Positions 7,842-16,950 of a DNA stretch of 36,392 nt are shown here, one piece after another. The notes under the pieces are model-generated. The model saw only the letters and a program-made list of their open reading frames with translations, was not told where the DNA came from and did not search any database. The position numbers and the translations under genes were made by a program. Source of the DNA: Muribaculaceae bacterium Isolate-110 (HZI) (GTDB lineage Bacteria > Bacteroidota > Bacteroidia > Bacteroidales > Muribaculaceae); contig RIBL01000023.1 of NCBI GenBank assembly GCA_003762875.1, positions 1 to 36,392 on the forward strand, written 5' to 3'. Positions within the stretch are counted from its first letter, which is position 1. The number at the start of each line of letters is the position of its first letter.

Positions 7842-8411
7842 ATGCGAGTTCACAAAGTCGGATTACTGCTCAGTTCGCCCCTGCTCACATCCGGGCTGCA
7901 CGACACGCTGCTCCGAGCGCATGGACTGAACATTATAGACATCACCGAGCGCACAACTCCCGAGTCATACACACAGCGCGTATCGGCTGAATCGCCGTCA
8001 CTGATGATAGTCGACCCCTTCACCGCCCACTATTGCCCGGTCGATGTGCCGTCGATGCTGCTCACCACGTGTCAGGTGCCCGACAATGTGCGCGACGGCC
8101 ATGTGGCCATAGCCTCGATATACGACAGCACCGAGTCAATCGTGTCAAAGATACGCACCTTTGTCAATCCCTCCGCTACGGGGGGCGACCAGCGCGGCAG
8201 CGATCTGTCACCCCGCGAACGCGACGTGATAATGCACATAGTCAAAGGATTGTCCAACAAAGAGATTGCCGCCCAGATGAATGTCTCGGTCAACACTGTG
8301 ATGACCCATCGCCGCAACATCGCCTCAAAGCTCGAGATTCACTCGCCGGCCGGTCTGACAATTTTCGCAATCGCCACCGGCATGGTCAAAATCGACGAAG
8401 TGGCCATCTGA
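7842..8411 (+). CDS. LuxR-type HTH response-regulator-like protein
   Basis: A DNA-binding regulator of 189 residues. The C-terminal LuxR/NarL helix-turn-helix lies at about 122-172 (LSPRERDVIMHIVKGLSNKEIA...NTVMTHRRNIASKL). The first 110 residues have a receiver-like alternation with a possible phospho-acceptor Asp in LMIVDPF. They lack the paired acidic residues after strand 1 expected of a normal receiver (KVGLLLSSPLL instead), so phosphorylation by a histidine kinase is doubtful. The 26-bp gap to the hemerythrin gene suggests one operon in which the diiron protein and the regulator act in the same redox or nitrosative response. That link is inference. Confidence 0.82.
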   Translation: MRVHKVGLLLSSPLLTSGLHDTLLRAHGLNIIDITERTTPESYTQRVSAESPSLMIVDPFTAHYCPVDVPSMLLTTCQVPDNVRDGHVAIASIYDSTESIVSKIRTFVNPSATGGDQRGSDLSPRERDVIMHIVKGLSNKEIAAQMNVSVNTVMTHRRNIASKLEIHSPAGLTIFAIATGMVKIDEVAI

Positions 8412-8433
8412 CACCCCTCCCTTATAATAATTA

Positions 8434-8796
8434 TCACATCATCCCCGGATAAAACGCGTCAGGTATATGCTCGAGCGTATATCCGTCGGGCGAACCTACT
8501 ATAAATATCAGGTCAAAACGTGGGTCAAGCGGCTCCCGAAGCGAACTCATATACATGTCGGCCGCCTGTATCATACGCTGACGCTTGCGCCTGTCAACAG
8601 CGTCACACGGGTCGACATAACCCGAACTACGCGTCTTTACCTCGACAAAACACAGGTAATTGTCCTTGCGTGCAAGAAAATCGACCTCTATCCTGCCTAT
8701 GCGTATGTTCACGCCGTCGATGCCATAGCCCTGTGACAGAAGATAGTCACGGGCCACGGCCTCGCCCCAGCGTCCAAGCTCGTTATGCTCCGACAT
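8434..8796 (-). CDS. YraN/UPF0102-family nuclease-fold protein
   Basis: A 120-residue protein of the YraN family, which has a restriction-endonuclease-like (PD-(D/E)XK) fold and no settled function. The family landmarks are all present: ELGRWGEAVARDYLLSQGY near the N-terminus, then GRIEVDFLAR (Asp39) and FVEVKTRS (Glu52, Lys54), which form the nuclease-like active site. It follows obg by 14 bp and converges on the LuxR-type gene with only 22 bp between the two stops. It is the last gene of the long minus-strand unit. Confidence 0.92.
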   Translation of the reverse strand: MSEHNELGRWGEAVARDYLLSQGYGIDGVNIRIGRIEVDFLARKDNYLCFVEVKTRSSGYVDPCDAVDRRKRQRMIQAADMYMSSLREPLDPRFDLIFIVGSPDGYTLEHIPDAFYPGMM

Positions 8797-8810
8797 CAGG
8801 GGTAACAGCG

Positions 8811-10001
8811 TTATTCGTCATAATCATAATCGTCCTCGTCGAGCATACGGTAGCCGTAATCCTCGCCCTCGAAGTCCTCGTCATACACATCGTCGTCATC
8901 CTCGGGCATGGCGGGCACGTTCTCGAAGATAAACTCGTCCTCCTCGCGCACACGGTGGTGGCCGTCAAGCGGACGATGCGTTATGGGACTGACCTCGATG
9001 CGGTTGCGCTCGTCAGTGATTTCGCCCCACAGCATATCCTTGAGTTCGGTTATGCCCTGGCCGGTCACAGCCGAGATAAACACGTGAGGGATGCCTTCGG
9101 GCAGATGGCCCTCCATCTCGGCACGCAACTCGTCGTCGAGCATATCGCTCTTGGATATGGCCAGCACACGAGGCTTGTCGGCAAGCTGGGGGTTGAATTT
9201 CTCCAGCTCGGAGGCAAGTATCTCATACTCCTTCTTTATATCGTCGGCATCGGCCGGCACCATAAAGAGCAGCACGGCGTTACGCTCGATGTGACGGAGA
9301 AATCTCAGTCCGAGACCCTTGCCCTCACTGGCACCCTCGATGATGCCGGGGATGTCGGCCATGACAAACGAGCGGTCACCGCGATATGACACGATGCCGA
9401 GCTGGGGCTCCATGGTAGTGAACGGATAGTCGGCAATCTTGGGGCGCGCGGCCGAGATAGACGAGAGCAGGGTCGACTTGCCGGCATTAGGAAAACCGAC
9501 CAGACCGACATCGGCAAGGAGCTTAAGCTCCATAATGATACTCTTCTCGATGGCCGGCTCGCCGGGCTGGGCATAGCGGGGGGTGCGGTTGGTGGCACTC
9601 TTGAAATGCCAGTTGCCAAGACCGCCGCGGCCGCCGCGCAGGAGCTTGATTTCCTCGCCGTCCTCGGTGACTTCGCAGAGAAACTCGCCTGTCTCGGCAT
9701 CAAAAACCACAGTTCCGCAGGGCACTTCTACAACCACATCCTCGCCGTCCTTGCCAAACGAGCGTCCGCCTGAACCTGACTGTCCGTTGCCTGCAAAGAT
9801 GTGACGGCGATAACGCAGTGGGAGGAGTGTCCACATATGTGAGTTGCCACGAAGTATGATATGGCCTCCGCGGCCTCCGTCACCACCGTCCGGGCCACCC
9901 TTGGGCACATACTTGGCGCGGTGGAAGTGTCGCGAACCGGCTCCGCCCTTTCCCGAGCGGCAAAGCACTTTTACGTAGTCTATGAAATTGGTATCAGCCA
10001 T
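8811..10001 (-). CDS. obg: GTPase Obg/CgtA (ObgE)
   Basis: An essential GTPase that binds the 50S subunit and couples ribosome assembly to growth state. The 396 residues show the glycine-rich Obg fold at about 1-160 ([36 protein letters not shown]). The G domain carries G1 GFPNAGKST (about 169-177), switch [11 protein letters not shown]3 DIPG (216-219) and G4 SKSD (283-286). The last 35 residues are an Asp/Glu/Tyr-rich acidic tail ([19 protein letters not shown]), a typical species-variable Obg tail. In many bacteria obg is next to rplU-rpmA. Here it instead sits 23 bp after a nonulosonate-sugar gene and reads from the same promoter-distal operon. Confidence 0.96.
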   Translation of the reverse strand: MADTNFIDYVKVLCRSGKGGAGSRHFHRAKYVPKGGPDGGDGGRGGHIILRGNSHMWTLLPLRYRRHIFAGNGQSGSGGRSFGKDGEDVVVEVPCGTVVFDAETGEFLCEVTEDGEEIKLLRGGRGGLGNWHFKSATNRTPRYAQPGEPAIEKSIIMELKLLADVGLVGFPNAGKSTLLSSISAARPKIADYPFTTMEPQLGIVSYRGDRSFVMADIPGIIEGASEGKGLGLRFLRHIERNAVLLFMVPADADDIKKEYEILASELEKFNPQLADKPRVLAISKSDMLDDELRAEMEGHLPEGIPHVFISAVTGQGITELKDMLWGEITDERNRIEVSPITHRPLDGHHRVREEDEFIFENVPAMPEDDDDVYDEDFEGEDYGYRMLDEDDYDYDE

Positions 10002-10024
10002 CTTGTTGAGCTTAAAATTTTTTA

Positions 10025-11065
10025 CTAATAATGATTAACGTAGCGCATCAGTTCACGGGCATGGGCATAGTCGGCGGGCGAACCTATGTCAATCCATGTG
10101 CCGTTGATGGGGAAATAAGTGACCTTGCAGCCCGACTCCAGAGCCCGGTCTATCAGGTCGGTGGCATCAGTGCGCCCGTCGGCCGGCAATGAGCGTAGCA
10201 GACGGTTGGATATAATGTATATTCCCGCGTTGGCATAGTAGGAATATGACGGTTTCTCTTCGAGCGAAGTCACACGGTTGCCGTCGGTGGCAAGTATGGC
10301 ATAGGGCACCGACACATTGTATGATACGGCAGCAATCGTGATGTCGGCCTTCTCGGCCATATGGTGAAGATACATCTCCTCAAACGATACGGTGGTCAGA
10401 AGGTCGGAGTTCATCACGATGGTCTCGCCCTCCTCCGGCACATCACACAGGGCCGCGGCCCCGATGGTGCCCATCGCCATAGGCTCGCGCACACATTTCA
10501 CCTGCACGCCCTCGACCGGAGCGGCGAAATGCTCCTCTATCTGCCCGGCAAGATAATTGACTGTCACCGTGATGTCCGACACACCCACCGCGGCCAGAGC
10601 ACGGATATTATGGTCGATGACGGGACGGTCGCCGAGCGGCAGCAGCGGCTTGGGTGTGGTGAGCGTGAGCGGACGCAGACGTTCGCCCTTGCCTCCGGCC
10701 ATGAGAATCGCACTCACGGGGAGTATCGAGCGCGTCACCGATGTGTCGATTATCCTGACCACGCGCCCTGCGGCATCAAGCACAGGGATGAGCTGAAGTC
10801 CGCGCCGGCGCATTTCGCGCAGCCGGCCCACCGACTCCTCCCCTTCGCGCAGCGCGCTGTAACCGACATGCATTGCCTGTCGGACAGGAGCGTCGAGACC
10901 TACACCTCCAAGCAACGCCCGGCGCACATCGCCATCGGTGAGTGTGCCGCACATGTGCATATCACTGTCGGTCACAAGTAGTGTCATCCGGCCGCCCGAC
11001 AGACTGTTGAGCTTGCCGAGAGCCTCGATGAGAGTGGAGTCATGTGAGATTAAATGCTTGTCCAT
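10025..11065 (-). CDS. CBS-domain sugar-1-phosphate nucleotidyltransferase (PtmE-like)
   Basis: A two-part protein of 346 residues. Two CBS motifs fill about 1-115 ([40 protein letters not shown]). A sugar-nucleotidyltransferase fold follows from about 119 ([28 protein letters not shown], then NSDLLT and the metal-binding DIGSPADY near the end). This CBS plus nucleotidyltransferase order is that of Campylobacter PtmE, which makes GDP-glucosamine for legionaminic acid. The next genes upstream, a CMP-sugar synthetase and a hydrolysing 2-epimerase, support the same pathway. Whether GTP is the nucleotide here cannot be read from the sequence, and other CBS-linked transferases exist. Confidence 0.82.
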   Translation of the reverse strand: MDKHLISHDSTLIEALGKLNSLSGGRMTLLVTDSDMHMCGTLTDGDVRRALLGGVGLDAPVRQAMHVGYSALREGEESVGRLREMRRRGLQLIPVLDAAGRVVRIIDTSVTRSILPVSAILMAGGKGERLRPLTLTTPKPLLPLGDRPVIDHNIRALAAVGVSDITVTVNYLAGQIEEHFAAPVEGVQVKCVREPMAMGTIGAAALCDVPEEGETIVMNSDLLTTVSFEEMYLHHMAEKADITIAAVSYNVSVPYAILATDGNRVTSLEEKPSYSYYANAGIYIISNRLLRSLPADGRTDATDLIDRALESGCKVTYFPINGTWIDIGSPADYAHARELMRYVNHY

Positions 11066-11076
11066 AGTGTGTAATA

Positions 11077-11787
11077 TCAGTCATTGGAGAGTTGGTTCAT
11101 GACCTGCTCAAGCACAATCCAGTCGAGCGGTGTGTCAAGGTCGAGCGAACGGCTGCGCGGCATCTCGTAAGGTATGCGGCGGGCAAACCGTCCAAGCTCC
11201 ATGGCACGTATTGACGCAGGATTGATTACATAGACCGCGCCGTTGTATTGCCATGCGCGCGGAGCATCCTGTCTGCGGGTAATGAGTCCGTCACCCTTGC
11301 TCACACGGAGACATCCGTCCCCTGCGGTCTCGAAGCAGTCATAGTAAGGATTGCACGCAGCCTCGGTGACACTCACCACCATGTCAATATCGGGCGAATA
11401 GAGAGCCAGACACGCCTCCACATCACCGACGGTGCGCAGGGGCGAGGTGGGTTGCAACAATACTATCCGGTCATACACGATGCCCGTGCGGTCGGCATAA
11501 TCCATGACATCGAGTATCACTTCGCGCGACCCCACATTGTCGGCTCCCAGGGCTGCGGGTCGGCGATAGGCTACCTCCAGCCCCTCGCTCTCGACGACAG
11601 CGCGGATGGCGTCATCGTCGGTCGACACTATCACATGGCTGTCGGGCGCGAGCTGCCGGGCCACCTCGATGGAATAGTGGATGAGCGGATGACCGGCTAT
11701 CATCTTGATATTCTTGCCGGGTATGCCTTTGCTGCCTCCACGGGCAGGTATTATGTATAATGTGGAGCAGGAGGTGGTGGTCATCAT
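11077..11787 (-). CDS. CMP-nonulosonate cytidylyltransferase (NeuA/LegF-like)
   Basis: Activates a nonulosonic acid (legionaminic, pseudaminic or sialic type) with CTP to give the CMP-sugar used by glycosyltransferases. The 236-residue product starts with the family signature IIPARGGSKGIPGKNIK. It has the metal and base contacts of the family in VIVSTDDDAIRAVVESEG and VLLQPTSPLR (about 105-116), and ends LDLDTPLDWIVLEQVM. Its ATG overlaps the stop of the 2-epimerase gene by 4 nt, indicating translational coupling. Which nonulosonate it uses cannot be told from sequence alone; LegF is favoured by the PtmE-like neighbour. Confidence 0.88.
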   Translation of the reverse strand: MMTTTSCSTLYIIPARGGSKGIPGKNIKMIAGHPLIHYSIEVARQLAPDSHVIVSTDDDAIRAVVESEGLEVAYRRPAALGADNVGSREVILDVMDYADRTGIVYDRIVLLQPTSPLRTVGDVEACLALYSPDIDMVVSVTEAACNPYYDCFETAGDGCLRVSKGDGLITRRQDAPRAWQYNGAVYVINPASIRAMELGRFARRIPYEMPRSRSLDLDTPLDWIVLEQVMNQLSND

Positions 11788-12950
11788 CTCATGTCATAAA
11801 ATTTTTTAGTACGCATCAGCTCCACAGGAGTCTCGGCGATGGCCTTGACTGAGAGAGCGAGAGTGTCGGGACGCACATAGGGATTTTGCGCTGCACGTGC
11901 ACGCGCCTGTCCCTCGTCCGACAGGGCTTCGGCGATGGCCATGGATATGTCATCGGCCGAGTCACCGCAATGTATCACACTGTCGGAGCATAGCCGTCCG
12001 CGCTGTCTGATGCCTATGTCGACGGTGGGTATGCCCATCGACGGCACTTCTATAATGCCGCTCGACGAGTTGCCCACCACCGCGCTGACACAGCGCAACG
12101 CCGAGAGATAGCGCAGCTTGCCGAGCGAGGGGATAACCCTCACACGGTCGGGATTGCTCAAGGCGTAACTCTCTATCATGTCGATTATCACACGGCCCTG
12201 CGCGTCATTGTTGGGATAAGTGATGAGCACATGCGAGTCGGGAAACCGGTCGAGTGCTTCCAGCAAGGCACGGCAACGTGACTCAGTGTCGCAACTGTCG
12301 AGCGTGGCCGGATGATAGGTCATGAGCAACGACCCGTGAGGCAGACTGAAACCGATAGATTCCTCCAGCCGGTCGCGCGGCATCAACGGTTCGTTGAGCA
12401 GATTCCACACTCCTATCGAACCTGTGTTTATGACCCGCCCGGGCTCCTCGCCCATTGCGATGACGCGGCGGCGGTAGGGCTCGGTGGAAGTGAGGTGCAG
12501 ACTTGCCATCTTGGTGATGGCATGGCGTATGGAGTCGTCAATGGCCCCTTCGGAAATCTCGCCTCCGGCGATATGCACTATCGGGATGCGCATCATCATG
12601 GCGGCGGTGGCTGTGGCAAGCATCTCGAAACGGTCGCCGAGTATCACGACCACATCGGGCTGCAATCCGCCAAACGCACGGGCCATGCCTGACATACACG
12701 CCCCCATGGCATCGACAGTGCCCGCAGGAGTGTCGCCCGTATCGGGCATCGCGACACTCACCACATCGTCAAAGCCATCGGCCTTGATTTCATTTATGGT
12801 CATGCCATAGCGTTGCTGCAGGTGCATGTTGGTAGCCAGCACCGTGACACGGCAGTCGGGCCGATCACGGAGCGCGACGGCAATGCCGCTGAGCAGACCC
12901 CAGTCGGCACGCGTACCTGTGGCTATGGCTATATTTCTCATGTTTTTCAC
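11784..12950 (-). CDS. Hydrolysing NDP-sugar 2-epimerase (NeuC/LegG-like)
   Basis: A 388-residue enzyme that removes the nucleotide and inverts C2 of a UDP- or GDP-aminosugar, supplying the ManNAc-type precursor for nonulosonate synthesis. It shows ATGTRADWGLL at the N-terminus, DVVVILGDRFEMLA (about 100-113), HIAGGEISEGAIDDSIRHAITKMASLH, GSIG, and VVGNSSSGIIEVPSMGIPTVDIGIRQRGR in the C-terminal nucleotide-binding half. An alternative ATG three codons on (12941) gives the equally plausible MRNIAIATG. The preceding gene (yggS) ends 62 bp upstream and I see no promoter between, so it is probably read from the DUF4494 promoter. LegG (GDP substrate) is preferred over NeuC because of the PtmE-like gene. 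Confidence 0.87.
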   Translation of the reverse strand: MKNMRNIAIATGTRADWGLLSGIAVALRDRPDCRVTVLATNMHLQQRYGMTINEIKADGFDDVVSVAMPDTGDTPAGTVDAMGACMSGMARAFGGLQPDVVVILGDRFEMLATATAAMMMRIPIVHIAGGEISEGAIDDSIRHAITKMASLHLTSTEPYRRRVIAMGEEPGRVINTGSIGVWNLLNEPLMPRDRLEESIGFSLPHGSLLMTYHPATLDSCDTESRCRALLEALDRFPDSHVLITYPNNDAQGRVIIDMIESYALSNPDRVRVIPSLGKLRYLSALRCVSAVVGNSSSGIIEVPSMGIPTVDIGIRQRGRLCSDSVIHCGDSADDISMAIAEALSDEGQARARAAQNPYVRPDTLALSVKAIAETPVELMRTKKFYDMR

Positions 12951-13011
12951 ACCGTTCGAGCAGGTTCGGCGGGAAGATATTTTTTTGTTAGAGGGTGTTT
13001 ATCTCGATGGC

Positions 13012-13680
13012 TCAATATTCGCGTTCGCCAAAAATAGTGGTGCCCACGCGTATCATGTCGGCACCTTCGCTTACGGCTATAGGCCAGTCATGGCTCATGC
13101 CCATACTCACAACAGTGAACGAATCGCATCGGCTCATCACACCCTTTTTCAAGGTGTCAAACGTGTGACGTATCAGTCTGAAATCCTTGCGTATCCGCTC
13201 CTCATCGTCCACATTGGAAGCCATGCCCATGACTCCGGCAATCTCCACATGCGACATCTCGGCGACAAGCTCAGGAGTCACAAGGTCAATAAGCTCGTCG
13301 GGCGCGAAGCCATACTTGGTCTCTTCGCGGGCCACATGCACCTGCAGAAGCACAGCCACACGGCGGTCTATGCGGGCGGCCTCACTGTTGATCAGCGATA
13401 GCAGACGGGCTGAGTCGACACTGTGGATAAGCGACACATGAGGAAGTATCTGGCGCACCTTGTTGGTCTGAAGATGTCCGATAAAATGCCACCGTACATC
13501 GGCCGGCATCACCTTGGCCTTGTCACACAGCTCGTTGGCCCGGCTTTCGCCAAACACTCGCTGACCTGTCTCATATGCCTCGAGCAGAGCCTCGACAGGA
13601 TGAAACTTCGACACAGCCACGAGTTCGACTCCCGAAGGAATCGACTCGCGGAGCTGACGCAGATTTTCACTTACGCCCAT
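13012..13680 (-). CDS. yggS: YggS/PLPBP-family pyridoxal-phosphate-binding protein
   Basis: A PLP carrier/homeostasis protein with an alanine-racemase-like single-domain barrel. The 222 residues include VAVSKFHP (PLP Schiff-base Lys25), FGESRANEL, WHFIGHLQTNKV, IHSVDS, and the C-terminal signature VVSMGMSHDWPIAVSEGADMIRVGTTIFGER. All landmarks are intact, and length is normal for the family (220-235). It follows the DUF4494 gene by 11 bp and precedes the nonulosonate genes on the minus strand. Confidence 0.95.
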   Translation of the reverse strand: MGVSENLRQLRESIPSGVELVAVSKFHPVEALLEAYETGQRVFGESRANELCDKAKVMPADVRWHFIGHLQTNKVRQILPHVSLIHSVDSARLLSLINSEAARIDRRVAVLLQVHVAREETKYGFAPDELIDLVTPELVAEMSHVEIAGVMGMASNVDDEERIRKDFRLIRHTFDTLKKGVMSRCDSFTVVSMGMSHDWPIAVSEGADMIRVGTTIFGEREY

Positions 13681-13691
13681 GTCACGGCCTC

Positions 13692-14144
13692 TTATTCTCC
13701 GTCCTTTGAACCCTTGCCGCTGAGATCAGCCTCATAGACGTCCATGATGGGAGTCTCCTGGATGGTGTTGATCTCAAAGTCGGCCATTGTGCCGCTCATG
13801 CCTTCCATGAAGTTGTCATAAGCCTCCTTGAACGAGTCGGCGGCCACGAGAAACTGTGTGATCGATTTCTTCTCCACAGCGGTCTTCTCGTCGAGAGTGA
13901 TGAAAGCCGCCTTGACAAGATACCACTTGTCGCCGGTCTTCTGACGGAATATCTCGGAAATCTTGGAAATCTTCACAGCCGACACATTATATTCGGATGT
14001 GAAATGTGCTATCTCCTCCGATATGCGGGCCTCAGCCTCGGTAAACGACAGCGCGTCCACCATATATGCTTCAGTGACTTTCTTGATGGCTCCGTTCTCC
14101 ATTGTCTTGTCATAACGGACCTTAGTCTCAAACCAAATTGCCAT
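13692..14144 (-). CDS. DUF4494 domain-containing protein
   Basis: A 150-residue Bacteroidetes protein of unknown function recognised by MAIWFETKVRYDKTMENGAIKKVTEAYMVDALSF at the start and the repeated ferredoxin-like pattern (YMVDALSFTEAEARI; FLVAADSFKEAYDNFMEGM). It is often next to yggS in Bacteroidales, as here. It is the first gene of the long minus-strand unit and has a -7 box 47 bp upstream. Function unknown. Confidence 0.88.
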   Translation of the reverse strand: MAIWFETKVRYDKTMENGAIKKVTEAYMVDALSFTEAEARISEEIAHFTSEYNVSAVKISKISEIFRQKTGDKWYLVKAAFITLDEKTAVEKKSITQFLVAADSFKEAYDNFMEGMSGTMADFEINTIQETPIMDVYEADLSGKGSKDGE

Positions 14145-14190
14145 TGTAATGTATATTGTTACGAGTGATTAAAAAACAAAAATCGAGCTA

Positions 14191-14218
14191 CAAAATTACG
14201 CAAAAAATCTCATCCAAA
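14191..14218 (-). promoter_or_regulatory. Probable promoter of the DUF4494-yggS-nonulosonate-obg-yraN unit
   Basis: A perfect TAATTTTG -7 box lies on the minus strand at 14198-14191. The nearest -33-like TTTGG (14218-14214) is only 15 bp away, shorter than usual, so the -33 element is uncertain. No other clear TAnnTTTG was found between the genes down to yraN. Confidence 0.5.
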
Positions 14219-14327
14219 TTCCAGATGCCTGTGTTTTTTTATTTTCCATGCCTCATTATACAATTTTCACACTTGCCGTGACGTTACAATAAGGCATAAA
14301 TGTATCAATCCATTACCGTCACAAGAG

Positions 14328-15545
14328 ATGCGAGTACTCATTGTCAATAAATTTTTCTATCCGCGCGGTGGTGACTGCGTGGTGGCCATGGGCACACGTG
14401 AACTGTTAATCGAAGCAGGCCACACTGTACAGGTCTTCGCGATGCATCATCCGCTCAACATCAGTCTGCCTGAAAGCGGCTCATTTGCATCACAGATCGA
14501 TTTTTCAGGCTCACTCTCTCAGAAAGTAAAGGCCTTTGGACGTCTTGTAGGATTGGGCGACATCTCCGCCACCTTTCGTAAAGTCCTGCACGACTTCAAG
14601 CCCAATGTGATACATGTCCACAACATCCACTCTTACCTCTCCCCTGTAATATGCCGGATAGCCCATGACAGTGGCATCCCCGTAGTGTGGACGCTGCACG
14701 ACTTCAAACTAGTCTGTCCGGCCTATACGTTCCGCAAAGGCAACGGCGAGATATGCGACTATGCAGCCACCGGCAAATGCAGCCCCGTAAGAAACAGATG
14801 TCTCAAAAACAGCCTGACGGCATCCGCCATGGCTGCGGTAGAAAAACTCCGGTGGTCTATGCCGAGGCTCAACCGCATGACCGACGCATACATAGCTCCC
14901 TCACACTTCATGAGCGAAATGATGATGCTCGGTGGAGCCGACAAAGACAAGATGAACGTGATATACAACTTTGTCGACCCCGCCAAACTATGCATTCTCG
15001 CTCGCAGTGACTCGCGAAGCGGCGGCGATGACAACAACCGATATTTTGCCTACACCGGGCGTCTGTCATTCGAGAAAGGCGTCGCCACACTGATACAGGC
15101 CGCAATACAGGCAGGCGTAAACCTGCGTATAGCCGGTGACGGACCGATGCGCGCCCAGTTGGAGGCAATGGCCGCCGGTCACAAAGGCATCACATTTCTC
15201 GGCCGGCTCGACGCCGAGGCTGTCGCGGCCCTGCAACGTGACGCCGACGCCTGTGTCTGTCCGTCGGAATGGTTTGAGAACAATCCGCTCGCTGTCATCG
15301 AGAGTCTTTGTGCCGGCACCCCCGTCATAGGGGCCGACATCGGCGGCATCCCCGAACTTATTACTCCCGGAGTAAACGGATTTCTCTACAAATCGGGTGA
15401 CACTAATGCTCTCGCCCGAATATTGAATGACTTCTCACCCTCATCATTCGACAAGTGTTCAATAGCCCGCGACGCGACTGAAAAATTCTCCACACGCACA
15501 CACCTCGACCGACTTCTGAATATATATCAATCCTGCATACGCTAA
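14328..15545 (+). CDS. Family 4 glycosyltransferase
   Basis: A cytoplasmic or membrane-associated GT-B-fold retaining glycosyltransferase (405 residues), probably for a surface polysaccharide. The N-terminal Rossmann half starts MRVLIVNKFFYPRGGDCVVAMGTRELL and includes VIHVHNIHSYLSP and VVWTLHDFKLVCPAY. The C-terminal half has FAYTGRLSFEKGVATLIQA, the sugar-nucleotide motif EWFENNPLAVIESLCAGTPVIGADIGGIPELI (about 314-345) and a typical ending. The ATG is well placed at the first strand. It runs with a second glycosyltransferase 15 bp downstream. I could not find a clear -7 box in the 183 bp upstream. Confidence 0.9.
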   Translation: MRVLIVNKFFYPRGGDCVVAMGTRELLIEAGHTVQVFAMHHPLNISLPESGSFASQIDFSGSLSQKVKAFGRLVGLGDISATFRKVLHDFKPNVIHVHNIHSYLSPVICRIAHDSGIPVVWTLHDFKLVCPAYTFRKGNGEICDYAATGKCSPVRNRCLKNSLTASAMAAVEKLRWSMPRLNRMTDAYIAPSHFMSEMMMLGGADKDKMNVIYNFVDPAKLCILARSDSRSGGDDNNRYFAYTGRLSFEKGVATLIQAAIQAGVNLRIAGDGPMRAQLEAMAAGHKGITFLGRLDAEAVAALQRDADACVCPSEWFENNPLAVIESLCAGTPVIGADIGGIPELITPGVNGFLYKSGDTNALARILNDFSPSSFDKCSIARDATEKFSTRTHLDRLLNIYQSCIR

Positions 15546-15560
15546 ACTCACCCCGATTAT

Positions 15561-16712
15561 ATGAAAATCGCATTTGTGTCCACACGCGGCATCCCCAACA
15601 ACTACGGCGGTTTTGAACAGTTTGCCGAATACATCTCGGTCGGGCTTGCCCGCAGAGGACATGATGTCACCGTATATTCTCCGCATTTTCATCCCTATAA
15701 AGAGAGCGAATACAAAGGTGTCAGGATTAAACACATCCATTCGCCCGAGCAATGGATAGGCAGTAGCATAGGCTCGTTTTTCTATGATTTCAAGTGTCTG
15801 AAAGACGCCTTGAAAGAAGGGGATTACGATATAATATACGAAGCGGGCTACACATCCATTATCCCGGCCTACATATGGTTTGATATCAAAAAACGCAAAG
15901 ATGTAATAGTCACGACCAATATGGACGGGCTGGAATACAAACGCACCAAATTTAACCCTTTGGTGCGACAGTTTGTGGAATGGGAGGAAAAAATGGCTGT
16001 GAAGCACTCTCATTATCTCGTGTCAGACAACACAGGCATAGCCGACTATTTCATGCAGAAATATGGCAAGCCGTCAAAATATCTTGCCTATGGGGCTGAC
16101 ATACACGATGACTATAATCCCGACATTCCGGCCGAATATGGTCTGACAGCCGACGGCTATTACCTGATCATAGCCCGTATGGAGCCCGAAAACAATATCG
16201 AGATGGCCATACAGGGCTATCTCGCCTCAAAGCACAAAGGCACTTGTCCGCTCGTGCTTGTCGGAAAGACCAACACTCCGTTTGCTAAAAAACTGATGAA
16301 AAAATACGGCACGGAAAGCGGCATACGATTTATCGGCGGAATATACGACTTCAAGAAAATCAACTCGATACGCCGATACTCACGCGCCTATTTTCACGGC
16401 CATTCGGTCGGAGGCACAAATCCGTCGCTGCTCGAAGCCATGGCAAGCGAGGTGATGCTCCTGGCCCACGACAACATATTCAACCGCGCGGTGGCTGGCG
16501 ACAATGCGATATATTATCGCGACAGCCATGATGTCACCGAGATACTTGACAACATCGACAGCTCAATCTCCGACATGAAATCACGCATTGTCGAGGCCAA
16601 CCTCACCACCATACGCGAGCGGTATTCATGGCAACATCTCGTTGACCTGCACGAAGACTATTTCAAATGGCTGATGTCTGACAACCGAAAGCACGCCACC
16701 AATGATAATTAG
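15561..16712 (+). CDS. DUF1972-type glycosyltransferase (rhamnosyltransferase-like)
   Basis: A 383-residue GT4-type enzyme with the DUF1972 N-terminal half (about 1-180: MKIAFVSTRGIPNNYGGFEQFAEY, DIIYEAGYTSIIP, TTNMDGLEYKRTKFNP). The C-terminal donor-binding half includes IIARMEPENNIEMAIQGY and HGHSVGGTNPSLLEAMAS. Streptococcal relatives transfer rhamnose in capsule assembly; the sugar here is unknown. It follows the first glycosyltransferase with a 15-bp gap, so the two act in one pathway, perhaps decorating a cell-surface glycan. No flippase or polymerase gene is adjacent, so this is not a full polysaccharide locus. Confidence 0.88.
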   Translation: MKIAFVSTRGIPNNYGGFEQFAEYISVGLARRGHDVTVYSPHFHPYKESEYKGVRIKHIHSPEQWIGSSIGSFFYDFKCLKDALKEGDYDIIYEAGYTSIIPAYIWFDIKKRKDVIVTTNMDGLEYKRTKFNPLVRQFVEWEEKMAVKHSHYLVSDNTGIADYFMQKYGKPSKYLAYGADIHDDYNPDIPAEYGLTADGYYLIIARMEPENNIEMAIQGYLASKHKGTCPLVLVGKTNTPFAKKLMKKYGTESGIRFIGGIYDFKKINSIRRYSRAYFHGHSVGGTNPSLLEAMASEVMLLAHDNIFNRAVAGDNAIYYRDSHDVTEILDNIDSSISDMKSRIVEANLTTIRERYSWQHLVDLHEDYFKWLMSDNRKHATNDN

Positions 16713-16741
16713 CGTTTTTTTGACGTTAATGAAAGGCAACT

Positions 16742-16773
16742 TTTGGAAAAGAGGAAAAAATACGCTAACTTTG
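16742..16773 (+). promoter_or_regulatory. Promoter of tRNA-Leu
   Basis: A TTTGG -33 element lies at 16742-16746 and a TAACTTTG -7 box at 16766-16773, with a 19-bp spacer. This is one of the best consensus matches in the window and fits a strongly expressed tRNA. A 6-bp hairpin (16775-16791) lies in the leader. Confidence 0.8.
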
Positions 16774-16800
16774 CGGTGTTTTCATAACACCGACACGGAT

Positions 16801-16884
16801 GCTCGAATGGTGGAATGGTAGACACGAAGGACTTAAAATCCTTTGGTCATTGCGACCGTGCGGGTTCGAGTCCCGCTTCGAGCA
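16801..16884 (+). tRNA. tRNA-Leu, anticodon TAA
   Basis: A full class II tRNA folds by eye. Acceptor arms are GCTCGAA (16801-16807) and TTCGAGC (16877-16883), with discriminator A at 16884. The D stem is GTG/CAC. The anticodon stem is AAGGA/TCCTT with loop CTTAAAA giving anticodon TAA. A long variable arm precedes the T stem GCGGG/CCCGC and loop TTCGAGT. CCA is not encoded. It is an isolated single tRNA gene with its own promoter and terminator. Confidence 0.97.
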
Positions 16885-16892
16885 CTAAATTC

Positions 16893-16938
16893 AATCCCCG
16901 CCGGCCTCTTGTTTTCGAGGGGTAAGCGGGGATTTTTT
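16893..16938 (+). terminator. Terminator of tRNA-Leu, just before porU
   Basis: Arms AATCCCCGC (16893-16901) and GCGGGGATT (16926-16934) form a 9-bp stem, with a nested CCTC/GAGG helix in the loop and a six-T run (16933-16938). The T-run ends 12 bp before the porU start, leaving little room for a separate promoter. Confidence 0.85.
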
Positions 16939-16950
16939 CAGAAAATACAC

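Noticed and set aside
16843-16950. Long open frame that would extend porU upstream through the tRNA-Leu gene
   Set aside because: The tRNA folds perfectly and is followed by a terminator. The extension has no signal-peptide character, and GTG 16951 gives a proper signal peptide.
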